Assembly (NCBI RefSeq): GCF_014779555.2
Contig: NZ_CP094357.1
Span: forward strand, 5,704,001 to 5,768,000
Direction: 5' to 3'
Origin: Lysobacter capsici
GTDB lineage: Bacteria; Pseudomonadota; Gammaproteobacteria; Xanthomonadales; Xanthomonadaceae
Length of the DNA stretch: 64,000 bases
Notes under the pieces: model-generated
Database searches by the model: none
Seen by the model: the letters and a program-made list of their open reading frames with translations, nothing else
What the model was told of the DNA's origin: nothing
Made by a program: the position numbers and the translations under genes
In this document: piece after piece, positions 1 to 7,790 of the stretch
Layout of the letters: every line of letters starts with the position of its first letter
How positions within the stretch are numbered: the stretch's first letter is position 1

Positions 1-251
1 TGGATCGATCCGGCGAACGCGCCGGGCCGCTGCGAAGCTGGGGTCGGTCGGCCACGATGGCACTGAGGCGATCGGCCCGAACCCGCGCGAGCCGAAACCG
101 CGTCGCCGCGAACCGGCGCCGACGATGAACCAGCCCGCCCCCTTCATGATACGCGCCGCCGTCGCGGCCGGCCGCTGCCGCCGCTTGGCTATACTTCCGC
201 CCTCACCGCCAGCAACGACACACACAGATAGTGCCATCCAACGTCTCAGCG
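1..251. other. Leader region before the ketosynthase gene
   Basis: No convincing gene is seen here. All three forward frames either stop early or run as arginine- and proline-rich shadow translation. The end of a gene lying before the window cannot be excluded. A TATACT hexamer at 190-195 could be a -10 element for the following operon, but no good -35 element is visible at the right distance, so the promoter call is weak. Confidence 0.3.
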
Positions 252-1457
252 ATGCCGCCTCTGGCGATCCGCGCCTACACCGCGACCACCGCCCTCGGCC
301 GCGGCCTCGATGCCCAGGCCCGCGCCCTGCGCGAGCGTCGCAGCGGCCTGCGCCGCAACGATTTCGCCCCGCTGGCGCCGGGCGAGGCGCCGCTGGATTG
401 CTGGATCGGCCGGGTCGAAGGGGTCGAGCAGGCGCCGCTGCCGGCGCATCTGGCGTCGTGGGAATGCCGCAACAACCGCCTGGCCTGGCTGAGCCTGCAA
501 CCCGACGGCCTGCTCGAGGCGATCGCCGCCGCGGTCGCGCGCCACGGCGCCGAGCGGGTCGCGGTGATCGTCGGCACCTCGACCTCCAGCATCGGCGCGA
601 CCGAGGAAGCCTATGCGCGGCTGGAGGGCGAGGATCGGCATTTTCCCGCCGATCTGAGCCGTCCGCTGCTGCATACCCCGCACTCGCTGGGCGCCTTCGT
701 CGCCGCCGCCACCGGTTTGAGCGGCCCGTGCGTGACCGTCGCCACCGCCTGCTCGTCCAGCGCCAAGGTGTTCGCCCAGGCCGCGCGGCTGATCCAGGCC
801 GGCCTGGCCGACGCGGCCCTGGTCGGCGGCGTCGACACCTTGTGCGGCAGCGTGCTGTTCGGTTTCAACTCGCTGCAACTGGTGTCGAGCGAGCCGTGCC
901 TGCCGTTCGATGCGCACCGCGTCGGCCTGTCGCTCGGCGAGGCCGGCGGGTTCGCCGTGCTCGAACGCTGCGACGGCGACGAAGCGCCGGGCTCGCTGCA
1001 ATTGCGCGGCTACGGCGAATCCAGCGACGCCCACCACATGTCCTCGCCGCACCCCGAAGGCCTCGGCGCGCGGCTGGCGATGATCGATGCCCTGGCGCGC
1101 GCCGGCATCGGCGCCGAACGCGTCGGCTATCTGAATCTGCACGGCACCGCGACCCCGGCCAACGACCAGATCGAAGCGTTCGCGGTGGCCTCGCTGTTTC
1201 CGCCCACGCTGCATGCCAGTTCGACCAAGGGCTGGACCGGCCACACCCTCGGCGCGGCCGGCATCGTCGAATCGGCGATCGCGCTGCTCGCGCTGCAACA
1301 CGGCCATCTGCCCGGCATCCTCAACAGCCGCGTGCCCGATCCGGCCAACGGCCCGCAGATCCGCTTCGACAACGCCGAGGCGACGATCGACTACGCCATG
1401 AACAATTCCTTCGGCTTCGGCGGCAACAACTGCTCGCTGGTGTTCGCGCGCGCATGA
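252..1457 (+). CDS. Beta-ketoacyl-ACP synthase of the aryl polyene locus
   Basis: This is the condensing enzyme that would extend the aryl polyene chain on the acyl carrier protein in the cytoplasm. The 401-residue product has the full FabF-type active site: Cys167 in a TACSSS motif, His297 in HGTAT, and Lys326 and His331 in the KGWTGHT segment. Length fits the family. The ATG at 252 is preferred because the protein then begins MPPLAIRAY; a GTG at 231 would add seven residues, and neither has a clear Shine-Dalgarno sequence. Its stop overlaps the start of the chain-length-factor gene as ATGA, which implies translational coupling and a heterodimer. Family assignment is strong; the role in pigment synthesis comes from the neighbours. 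Confidence 0.9.
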   Translation: MPPLAIRAYTATTALGRGLDAQARALRERRSGLRRNDFAPLAPGEAPLDCWIGRVEGVEQAPLPAHLASWECRNNRLAWLSLQPDGLLEAIAAAVARHGAERVAVIVGTSTSSIGATEEAYARLEGEDRHFPADLSRPLLHTPHSLGAFVAAATGLSGPCVTVATACSSSAKVFAQAARLIQAGLADAALVGGVDTLCGSVLFGFNSLQLVSSEPCLPFDAHRVGLSLGEAGGFAVLERCDGDEAPGSLQLRGYGESSDAHHMSSPHPEGLGARLAMIDALARAGIGAERVGYLNLHGTATPANDQIEAFAVASLFPPTLHASSTKGWTGHTLGAAGIVESAIALLALQHGHLPGILNSRVPDPANGPQIRFDNAEATIDYAMNNSFGFGGNNCSLVFARA

Positions 1458-2269
1458 GCGATTCCCGTCAACCTGCGGCCGTGTTGAGCGCGGTGATCGA
1501 AGGCATCGGCTACTGGAGCCGCGGCCTGCCCTCGTGGGAGGCCGCGCGCGCCTTTGCGCTGGGCGGCGCGGAGGTCGCCGATGCGCCGTCGCGGCCGTCG
1601 CCGCTGCTGCTCGCCGCCAACGAACGCCGGCGCGCGCCGGAAACGGTCGCGGTCGCGCTCGACGTCGCCCTCGCCGCCTGCCAAGCGGCCGGCCGCGATC
1701 CGGCCGCGTTGCCGTCGGTGTTCGCCTCCAGCCACGGCGACATGGCGATCACCGATTACATGTGCAGCACGCTGGCCTGCGAGCCGCGCACGATCTCGCC
1801 GACGCGTTTCCACAATTCGGTGCATAACGCCGCGGCCGGTTACTGGACCATCGGCGCCGGCGCGATGCGCCCGGCGACCGCGCTCAGCGCGCTGGAAGCC
1901 AGCTTCGCCCAGGGCTTGATCGAGGCGCTGGTGCAACTCGCCGCCGGCGACGACGCGGTGTTGCTGGTCGGCTACGACGGCGCCGCGACCGGGCCGTTGG
2001 CGCGGGTCGCCGCCAGCCGCGGTTTGCTCGGCGCGGCGCTGGTGCTGGCGCGGCCGGACCGGCGCGGCGCGGCCGCCGGCCCGCTGCTGCGCGCCTGGCT
2101 CGGCGACGGCGAGGCCGGTGTCGGCGACGGCAAGCTGTCCGCCCGCGAAACCGGCAACGCCAGCGCGGCGATGCTGCCCTTGTTCGACGCCCTCGCCGCG
2201 CGCCATGATCGCCTCGCGCTGCCGGCAGGCGCCGGTCGCATTTTGCAGGTGGAATTGGCCCATGACTGA
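1454..2269 (+). CDS. Ketosynthase-like chain length factor
   Basis: The 271-residue protein resembles the N-terminal half of a ketosynthase and matches the beta-ketoacyl synthase chain length factor family of aryl polyene clusters. It has the SVFASSHGD region and a partial thiolase fold but no catalytic cysteine in the expected nucleophile position and no C-terminal His-His pair. It therefore probably does not condense by itself but pairs with the upstream ketosynthase and sets chain length. The start is fixed by the ATGA overlap with the ketosynthase stop. It in turn overlaps the glycosyltransferase gene by 8 bases. Confidence 0.85.
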   Translation: MSDSRQPAAVLSAVIEGIGYWSRGLPSWEAARAFALGGAEVADAPSRPSPLLLAANERRRAPETVAVALDVALAACQAAGRDPAALPSVFASSHGDMAITDYMCSTLACEPRTISPTRFHNSVHNAAAGYWTIGAGAMRPATALSALEASFAQGLIEALVQLAAGDDAVLLVGYDGAATGPLARVAASRGLLGAALVLARPDRRGAAAGPLLRAWLGDGEAGVGDGKLSARETGNASAAMLPLFDALAARHDRLALPAGAGRILQVELAHD

Positions 2270-3146
2270 TCTCGCCTCGTCGCCAGGACGCGACCGTGCC
2301 TCGCCGGCCACGGCGCCGGAGCGTGGCCGTCCCGCGCGACTGGACCGCGGCAACATCGCGGTAGTGATTCCCGCCCTCAACGAGGCCTTGCGCATCCGCG
2401 AGGTGGTCGAAGGCGCGCTGGCCCAATGCGCCAACGTGATCGTGATCGACGACGGTTCCGACGACGGCACCGGCGAGCGCATCGCCGATCTGCCGGTCAC
2501 CGTGCTGCGGCATGCGCAACGCCAGGGCAAGGGCGCGAGCCTGCGCGACGGCTTCGCCGAGGCGCAGCGGCGCGGGTTCCTGGCGGTGATCACCATGGAC
2601 GGCGACGGCCAGCATTCGGCCGACGACATCCCGCGCCTGATCGACAGCGGCAACCGCCATCCGGGCCATATCGTGATCGGCGCGCGCCTGCGCAAACGCG
2701 CGGCGCAGCCGACCTATCGCCGGCTGGCCAACAACTTCGGCGATTGGGGCGTGGCCTGGGGCACCGGCTATCAGGTCGCCGACAGCCAGAGCGGCCAGCG
2801 CCTGTACCCGGCCGAGGTGATCGCTTTGCGCGACGTGCCCGGCGAGGACTTCGTGTTCGAAGCGCAGATCCTGATGTCGGCCGCGCAGCAGTTGGGTACG
2901 CGCTGCGTGTCGGTGCCGATCGAATCGCGCTACAGCAGCGACGCCTCCGACGAACAATTCCGCGCCAGCCACTTCAAACCGCTGCGCGACTTCAGCCGCA
3001 TCACCTCGCACATCGTGCTGCAGTGCCTGCGCCGCGGCGGCGTGCCCGACGTGTACCGCAGCATCCGCGCCAACCCGCCGCTGATCGACGACCCGACCGG
3101 CGAGTTCGCCACGATGGGCGATAAGATTCACGCGAATACGCGGTGA
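2262..3146 (+). CDS. Family 2 glycosyltransferase
   Basis: The 294-residue protein is a GT-A fold glycosyltransferase. It has a proline- and alanine-rich lead of about 30 residues, then VVIPALNEA, VIDDGSDDGT and the metal- and nucleotide-binding DGDGQH segment. No membrane segment is evident. Glycosyltransferases of this type are usual members of xanthomonadin loci, where they are thought to modify the pigment or its lipid carrier; the sugar is unknown. The ATG inside the end of the previous gene is chosen because starting further upstream would add only out-of-frame shadow sequence. It is the last gene of the three-gene forward operon. Confidence 0.85.
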   Translation: MTDLASSPGRDRASPATAPERGRPARLDRGNIAVVIPALNEALRIREVVEGALAQCANVIVIDDGSDDGTGERIADLPVTVLRHAQRQGKGASLRDGFAEAQRRGFLAVITMDGDGQHSADDIPRLIDSGNRHPGHIVIGARLRKRAAQPTYRRLANNFGDWGVAWGTGYQVADSQSGQRLYPAEVIALRDVPGEDFVFEAQILMSAAQQLGTRCVSVPIESRYSSDASDEQFRASHFKPLRDFSRITSHIVLQCLRRGGVPDVYRSIRANPPLIDDPTGEFATMGDKIHANTR

Positions 3147-3217
3147 GTTGACCGCGTTGCAAACGCGGCGCTGCGCGCGACACGTTGCAACCGCGAATCA
3201 CCGGACACCCATGCGTT

Positions 3218-3349
3218 CCCCCCCTTTGTAAAAGGGGGCAGGGGGGATTCGCTTTTGCCTTTAGCTTCGCTCAAAGCCAAAAGCAAAAGCTCAAATCCCC
3301 CGCATCCGCTGCGCGGATGCCGCCCCCTTTTTCTAAAGTGGGCAAAAGC
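3218..3349. repeat. Palindromic dispersed repeat, family A, copy 1
   Basis: This is a roughly 130-base element with G/C runs, two GCTTTTGC/GCAAAAGC-type arms and a perfect 8-bp hairpin (GCATCCGC, loop TGC, GCGGATGC at 3302-3320). Related copies lie at 44117-44262, 44399-44546 and 54498-54625 in the opposite orientation. All are intergenic. The element may form a large stem-loop in RNA or act as a REP-like mobile repeat. Confidence 0.75.
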
Positions 3350-3428
3350 AACGGCGCGACTATCGACATCGTATTGCTCATGCACGTCGTGTCGCGCGTG
3401 CGGACCGAAGTTCTGCGCAATCTTGTTC

Positions 3429-3523
3429 GAGCTGCTTCGCTCCTGCGGCTTCGCTCCCGCTGCTTCGCTCTTACTGCTTCGCTCTTACTGCTTTGCGCTT
3501 ACTGCTTTGCGCTTACCGCTCCG
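3429..3523. repeat. Degenerate 14-bp tandem repeat
   Basis: About six units close to CTGCTTCGCTCTTA or CTGCTTTGCGCTTA follow one another. The four central units form two pairs of identical copies, so slippage was recent. The tract lies between the convergent glycosyltransferase and lipoprotein genes and has no coding signal. Together with the family A repeat it accounts for most of the 422-base gap from 3147 to 3568. Confidence 0.7.
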
Positions 3524-3568
3524 CCTGCACCGCCCTGCCCTAACGCTGCCTGAGCCAACCGCTCGGCC

Positions 3569-4066
3569 TCACTCGCGCGGCGGAACCGGCGGCGGAACCG
3601 GCGCCATCGGACCCTGCGGGCCGCGATCGCTCATCGGCGGCGGATTGAGCACATAGATCGCGGTGCCGCGCGCGAATTTCTGCCGCGGGCTGATGCTGAC
3701 GCCGACACCGCCGCCGCTGAAATGACGCCCGCCGCCATAGCTGCCGCCGCCCGCGCCCAGGCTCACGCCGGTGCCGCCGCCACTGTCTTCGGTGCCCTGG
3801 AACAACACCCCGTTGGCGCCGAGCTTGGCCGCCTCGACGCGCAGCTTGTCGAGCACCGAATTCATCTTGTTCTGCTCGCCGTAGGTGAACGCGCCGCTAT
3901 TGCTCTGCAACAGGGCGATTTCCTCGTAACGGCTCGGCGGCGGGGCGAAATACACCCGCACCTGCTCCACCGGCACCGGCGGTCGCGGTTGCCCGGTCAG
4001 CACGTGGGAACTGGCGCAGGCCGCCAGCAAGGAGACAAATGCGATGAGAATCAATGATCTAAGCAT
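3569..4066 (-). CDS. Secreted lipoprotein of unknown function
   Basis: The 165-residue product starts MLRSLILIAF and has a lipoprotein signal ending in a LAAC lipobox with Cys17, so it should be anchored to a membrane facing the periplasm. A conserved-looking middle (about residues 38-85) is followed by a glycine-rich stretch and a proline-rich tail. The segment RYEEIALLQ and the following helix resemble small xanthomonad lipoproteins whose role is unknown. The start is chosen at the residue that gives a proper signal peptide; 27 codons upstream are open but lack signal character. It is transcribed towards the glycosyltransferase gene. No function is claimed. Confidence 0.75.
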   Translation of the reverse strand: MLRSLILIAFVSLLAACASSHVLTGQPRPPVPVEQVRVYFAPPPSRYEEIALLQSNSGAFTYGEQNKMNSVLDKLRVEAAKLGANGVLFQGTEDSGGGTGVSLGAGGGSYGGGRHFSGGGVGVSISPRQKFARGTAIYVLNPPPMSDRGPQGPMAPVPPPVPPRE

Positions 4067-4456
4067 GATACGACTCCAATCCCCGGTCCGCCCCATGCTA
4101 CGCCCAGACGAGATCAGGTAACACAACCCGGCGGCCGGGTATTCCACGCGGGCTCATACAGGTGAGCGCAGGTCGATCCGACCGAACCTCGCCGGCCCGG
4201 CACGGCCCGAAGAATCGCCCATCCCCGCGCCCTGCGCGCCTACTCAGGTGAATCTTGATCAGACTGCGACGCGATCGGGCAAACGCGAACGGCGTCCGCC
4301 CGGCGCCGCGCACGCCACTTAGAACTTGCTGCGCCGGCGCGGCGCGAACAGCCGTCCGCCCTCGCGCGATGCACGCATACGCAAACGCCCCGATCACACC
4401 ATCGATCGCAAGCGGACAAACGCCCACCGGCGTCTGCCCGGCACCGCGCACGCCCC
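4067..4456. repeat. 390-base spacer with a duplicated gene-end segment
   Basis: No gene is seen here. A segment at about 4278-4333 repeats, with a modest number of mismatches, the segment at about 4415-4472, which spans the stop codon of the next minus-strand gene and the bases beyond it. The two copies are direct and about 139 bases apart. The upstream copy retains a recognisable remnant of the gene's terminal codons (a TAA in place of the TGA). Confidence 0.6.
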
Positions 4457-5095
4457 TCAGGACTTGCCGCGTTCGTCCTTGCGATTCTTTTCATTCTTGC
4501 CGGTGCGCCCGCCGACCGCCTGATCGCGGTTGTCGGTCAGATAGGTCGCGACCATTTCGCTGATGCGGATGTTCATCGCCTTGTCGGTGCCGCCGAACGA
4601 ATACGCCGCGCCCCAGGCGTTGGCATGCTGATAGAACTCCGGCTCGGCGATCACCTCGCCGCTGGCCGCGTCGGTCATCTTGACCGTGACCAGGATCGCC
4701 GAGCCGCCCGCGAGCACGCCGCCGAGCAGGCGTTTGCCGCCGCTGATGTAGCGGATGTGGCGCACCACCGGCTCGATCTTCAAGGTGCGCGGCGCATCAG
4801 CCGAGCTGGCCGACTCGTTCCAAGCCTTGAGGATCGGCGGCACCCGCAGATCCAGATTCGCCTGCAGGCGCTCGCGCGCGAGTTCGTTGCCGCGCTGTCC
4901 GGCGTACGGCGCGTCCATGCCCAGCGGCGCGATTTCGAAACGATCGAAGCGCTTCAACGGCAGCGACGGCGGCGGATTCATCTCGTTGCGCGCCTCGACG
5001 TACTCGACCAGCTCGCCGTCCGCATACGCCGCCAACGGCGCGGACATTGCCCACGCCAGAGCTATCGCCAGAGCGATTTTCTTTACCGATTGCAT
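4457..5095 (-). CDS. Secreted DUF4410-like protein
   Basis: The 212-residue protein has a clean signal peptide (positive start, hydrophobic core, cleavage near AYA-DG at residue 24) and is presumably periplasmic. The central part, with a GGKRLLGGVLAGG segment followed by VTVKMTDAASGEVI, resembles the DUF4410 fold, whose members are uncharacterised. The C-terminus is highly charged with many Lys and Arg residues. A strong GGGGGG ribosome binding site precedes the ATG, which settles the start against a longer reading. It lies between pigment genes on the same strand. The DUF4410 assignment is from memory of the family pattern and is moderate. Confidence 0.7.
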   Translation of the reverse strand: MQSVKKIALAIALAWAMSAPLAAYADGELVEYVEARNEMNPPPSLPLKRFDRFEIAPLGMDAPYAGQRGNELARERLQANLDLRVPPILKAWNESASSADAPRTLKIEPVVRHIRYISGGKRLLGGVLAGGSAILVTVKMTDAASGEVIAEPEFYQHANAWGAAYSFGGTDKAMNIRISEMVATYLTDNRDQAVGGRTGKNEKNRKDERGKS

Positions 5096-5338
5096 ACCCA
5101 CCCCCCGTGAATACGACGATGTCGCGCGCAGCCGCGCGTCGTCGATGTTGTCGTTTTGATGAAGCGACGACCGATCCCCATCGGTCGTCGCGCCGAGCAC
5201 TATGCCGCCATGAGCTGACGTGCACAAATCCGCTTCGGCCAAGCCCATCGACCGCGAGCCGGCGCGCGATCCCGCGGCGGCATCGCATTCCACTTGAACA
5301 GCCGGCGCGCCGACGCCGCGCTTTCACGCGGCATGTCC

Positions 5339-6079
5339 TCAGCCCATCGCGCCGTTGATGCCGATCACCTGGCCGTTGATGTAACCGGCCTGCTCGCCGC
5401 ACAGGAAGCTCACCAAGGCCGCGACTTCCTCGACCCGGCCGGCGCGGCCGGCGGGCACCATCTGCTTGATCGCTTCGGGCGGAAACGCCTGCGCCGCCAT
5501 GCGGCCTTCGATCACCCCGGGCGCGACCACGTTGACGGTGATGCCGCGACTGGCCATTTCGCGGGCCAGCGATTTGCTCGCGCCATGCAAACCGGCCTTG
5601 GCCGCGGCGTAATTGGTCTGGCCGCGATTGCCCAGCACGGCCGCCACCGACGACACGCTGACGATGCGGCCCCAGCGCGTGCGCGCCATCGGCAGCAGCA
5701 ACGGCTGGGTGACATGGAAGAAGCCGTGCAGCGATACGTCGATGACCCGCTTCCACTGCGCGTCGCTCATCCCCGCCATCGGCGCGTCGTCGTGGATGCC
5801 GGCGTTGTTGACCACGCCCTGGATCGGACCGGCTTCGAGCAGGCCTTCGATCGCCGCGCGCGCGGCCTCGCCGTCGGCGACATCGAACGCGATCGCTTCG
5901 GCCTCGCCGCCGCTGTCGCGGATTCGCGCGACGACCTCCTGCGCGCGCTGCAACTGGCCGTTGGCATGCACGATCACCCGCCAGCCGTCGGCGGCCAGGC
6001 GCGTGCAGATCGCGCCGCCGAGATCGCCGCTGCCGCCGGTGACCAGGGCGCGGCGCGCGGAATTGACAGACTCAGGCAT
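5339..6079 (-). CDS. 3-oxoacyl-ACP reductase, FabG type
   Basis: The 246-residue short-chain dehydrogenase would reduce the beta-keto group after each extension, using NADPH. It has the Rossmann motif TGGSGDLG (residues 14-21), NNAG at 91-94 and the catalytic Ser144, Tyr157 and Lys161 in the order of FabG. Length is normal. It corresponds to the ketoreductase of aryl polyene loci. The start at MPESVNSARR places the nucleotide motif at the usual distance; the upstream open frame is arginine-rich shadow sequence. Confidence 0.9.
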   Translation of the reverse strand: MPESVNSARRALVTGGSGDLGGAICTRLAADGWRVIVHANGQLQRAQEVVARIRDSGGEAEAIAFDVADGEAARAAIEGLLEAGPIQGVVNNAGIHDDAPMAGMSDAQWKRVIDVSLHGFFHVTQPLLLPMARTRWGRIVSVSSVAAVLGNRGQTNYAAAKAGLHGASKSLAREMASRGITVNVVAPGVIEGRMAAQAFPPEAIKQMVPAGRAGRVEEVAALVSFLCGEQAGYINGQVIGINGAMG

Positions 6080-6206
6080 GCGGACGGCTCCGTGGACGGT
6101 AGCCGATTGTCCCCGTCCCGCCGCCGCGACGGAAGCGGCGCGGAACGGGGACCCGCCGGAGACGGTGCGCGACGATCGCCGGGAGCGACGATCCGACGCG
6201 CGCCGA

Positions 6207-6716
6207 TCAATACTGCGGACGGTCGTCCGGATGCGGCGGCTGATCGCTGCGGCCATGCAGCGACTGCGCCGGCGTGAGCGTGTGGGTGAACACCCGGCCC
6301 TCGCCGTCGCAGGCCAGTTCCTGCACGCCGCGCCACATCGCCCACTCGCGCGCGTCGCCCTCGTCGCCGTGCTCGTCCTCGCCGTCGACCACCACCACGC
6401 ACCACTCCAGGGTGCGTCGCGCGTACGGTTGCAGCGGCATGCACGACACGGCGGGGAATTCGAGTTCGGTGCGGCCGTTATCGACCGTGGTGTCCAGCCA
6501 CGACTGGAACACCGGCAGATCCGTGGCGAACAAGCGGTGCATGTCGACCCAGGTGTCCTGCGGGATATCGCGGTTGTCGTGGCGATCGTTGCGTTCGAAC
6601 CAGGCCAGCTGCGCGCCGCGACGCTGATTGAGCCGGACCCGCAGGGTGAAGCGATGGCCGACCTGCGCTTCGTCGTGGTGCAGGCTCAGATCGTCGAAAT
6701 GGAATTGCATGGGCAT
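6207..6716 (-). CDS. Hypothetical soluble protein
   Basis: The 169-residue product starts MPMQFHFDD; a second ATG two codons later is an equal alternative. It has no signal peptide or membrane segment and is rich in Asp, Arg and His, with a run of four valines near the middle followed by an acidic patch. I do not recognise the family. It lies between the ketoreductase and the dehydratase genes of the pigment locus on the same strand, but is separated from both by more than 100 bases, so a role in pigment formation is not implied. Confidence 0.6.
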   Translation of the reverse strand: MPMQFHFDDLSLHHDEAQVGHRFTLRVRLNQRRGAQLAWFERNDRHDNRDIPQDTWVDMHRLFATDLPVFQSWLDTTVDNGRTELEFPAVSCMPLQPYARRTLEWCVVVVDGEDEHGDEGDAREWAMWRGVQELACDGEGRVFTHTLTPAQSLHGRSDQPPHPDDRPQY

Positions 6717-6792
6717 GGGACCGGTCCTCGGCGAGCACGCGGCATGAGCGCGTTTGTCGGGAGGAACGCCTCGGGAGCGCGGGTGTGAAATC

Positions 6793-7080
6793 ATGGCACC
6801 CGGATTCGACAGGCATGCCGTCATGCACCAGGAAGAAACCGCGCGCGCGCTTTATGTCCAGGTCAAGGCCGAAACCCAGGATCCCATCGCGGCGATACGG
6901 GCGATCCGGACCCGATACGGACTATCACTTGCGGCAGCCAAGGAAATCGGATTGCAGGCGGACGGAATCGCACCCTCACTGGATGCGCATCAAGAACGGC
7001 TGATTCCAGCGATTGCCCAAGCGCTTGAAGATTCCTGCGGTCCAGATGATGACGACCCACACCGTCCAACACGTACTTAA
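6793..7080 (+). CDS. Small protein with an L7/L12 C-terminal-like motif
   Basis: The 95-residue protein contains the segment IAAIRAIRTRYGLSLAAAKEI, which matches the helix-turn pattern of the ribosomal protein bL12 C-terminal domain (K-x-I-R-x2-T-G-L-x-L-x2-A-K). The rest of bL12 is absent, and a real bL12 gene would sit in the rpoB operon. Small orphan proteins with this domain are known in bacteria without a clear function. It is divergent from the hypothetical gene at 6207-6716. The ATG at 6793 follows a GGGAGC-like site; an ATG at 6823 is also possible. Confidence 0.6.
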   Translation: MAPGFDRHAVMHQEETARALYVQVKAETQDPIAAIRAIRTRYGLSLAAAKEIGLQADGIAPSLDAHQERLIPAIAQALEDSCGPDDDDPHRPTRT

Positions 7081-7200
7081 GACGACTGATCCGATCACGC
7101 CATCTGGCGTCATGCATTACGAAGATCATTCGCAATACGAGGTTCTTCTTCGGAGCGGCGTCAGCCGATAAACCTCATCCGATACGATCGCGCCGGCCGA

Positions 7201-7632
7201 TCAGCCCGGCCGCGCCATCACCGCCGCGCGCCCCTGCGCGATCAGATCGCCGGCATGACGGATCTCGAATTCGTACTGCCAGCTCTCGCCGGTATCGATC
7301 AGCTTGCGCGCCGTGCCTTCGAGCGCGCCGGGCAAGTCGTCGATGCGCGCGAGCCGCAACTGCACCCCGCGCAGCGCGACTAGCACGCCGGGACGAATCG
7401 CCGCGCCGTCGCGCGCGGCCAGCAGGCCGCCATGCACGGCCATGGTCTGCGCGCCGTATTCGCACAGATGCACCGCATGCAGACGCTGCGCATGCCGCAA
7501 CGGATGCGCCGGATCGCGATGGCCGAGGCTGCGCAGCACGATGCGTTCGTCATCCCAATCGACCACTTCCTCCCACAGGCACATCAGGCCCTGGTGCGGA
7601 ATCAGCGCGGCGATCGCCTCACGCGTGCGCAT
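7201..7632 (-). CDS. Hotdog-fold dehydratase, ApeP type
   Basis: The 143-residue protein is a 3-hydroxyacyl-ACP dehydratase-like hotdog enzyme of the kind found in aryl polyene loci. It shows IPHQG near residue 11, a HRDPAHPLR segment at 38-46 and a long-helix segment AVHLCEYGAQ at 53-62. It would remove water from the 3-hydroxyacyl intermediate to build the conjugated chain. The start MRTREAIAAL agrees with the N-terminus usual for this group. The autotransporter gene ends upstream on the same strand with a 158-base gap, so it may have its own promoter. Confidence 0.8.
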   Translation of the reverse strand: MRTREAIAALIPHQGLMCLWEEVVDWDDERIVLRSLGHRDPAHPLRHAQRLHAVHLCEYGAQTMAVHGGLLAARDGAAIRPGVLVALRGVQLRLARIDDLPGALEGTARKLIDTGESWQYEFEIRHAGDLIAQGRAAVMARPG

Positions 7633-7790
7633 CGCTACCCATCCACAGATCCAATATCGAATCGGACTCGAACCGATACAACGCCGAGCGCCGTACACCG
7701 GTCGATCCATGGCCGGCTCGCAATGGGAAGATTGCCGGGGAACGGGTTTTGGTCGAACAAACTCTCATCGAGCCAATCTCATCGCGATGA

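Noticed and set aside
1-230. Possible C-terminal end of a gene before the window
   Set aside because: The frames give no recognisable protein end, so no partial gene is reported.
125-2269. A 714-codon reading spanning the ketosynthase and chain-length-factor region
   Set aside because: The first two thirds is arginine- and proline-rich shadow sequence of the ketosynthase gene. Only the part from 1454 is a real protein, and its ATG overlaps the ketosynthase stop.
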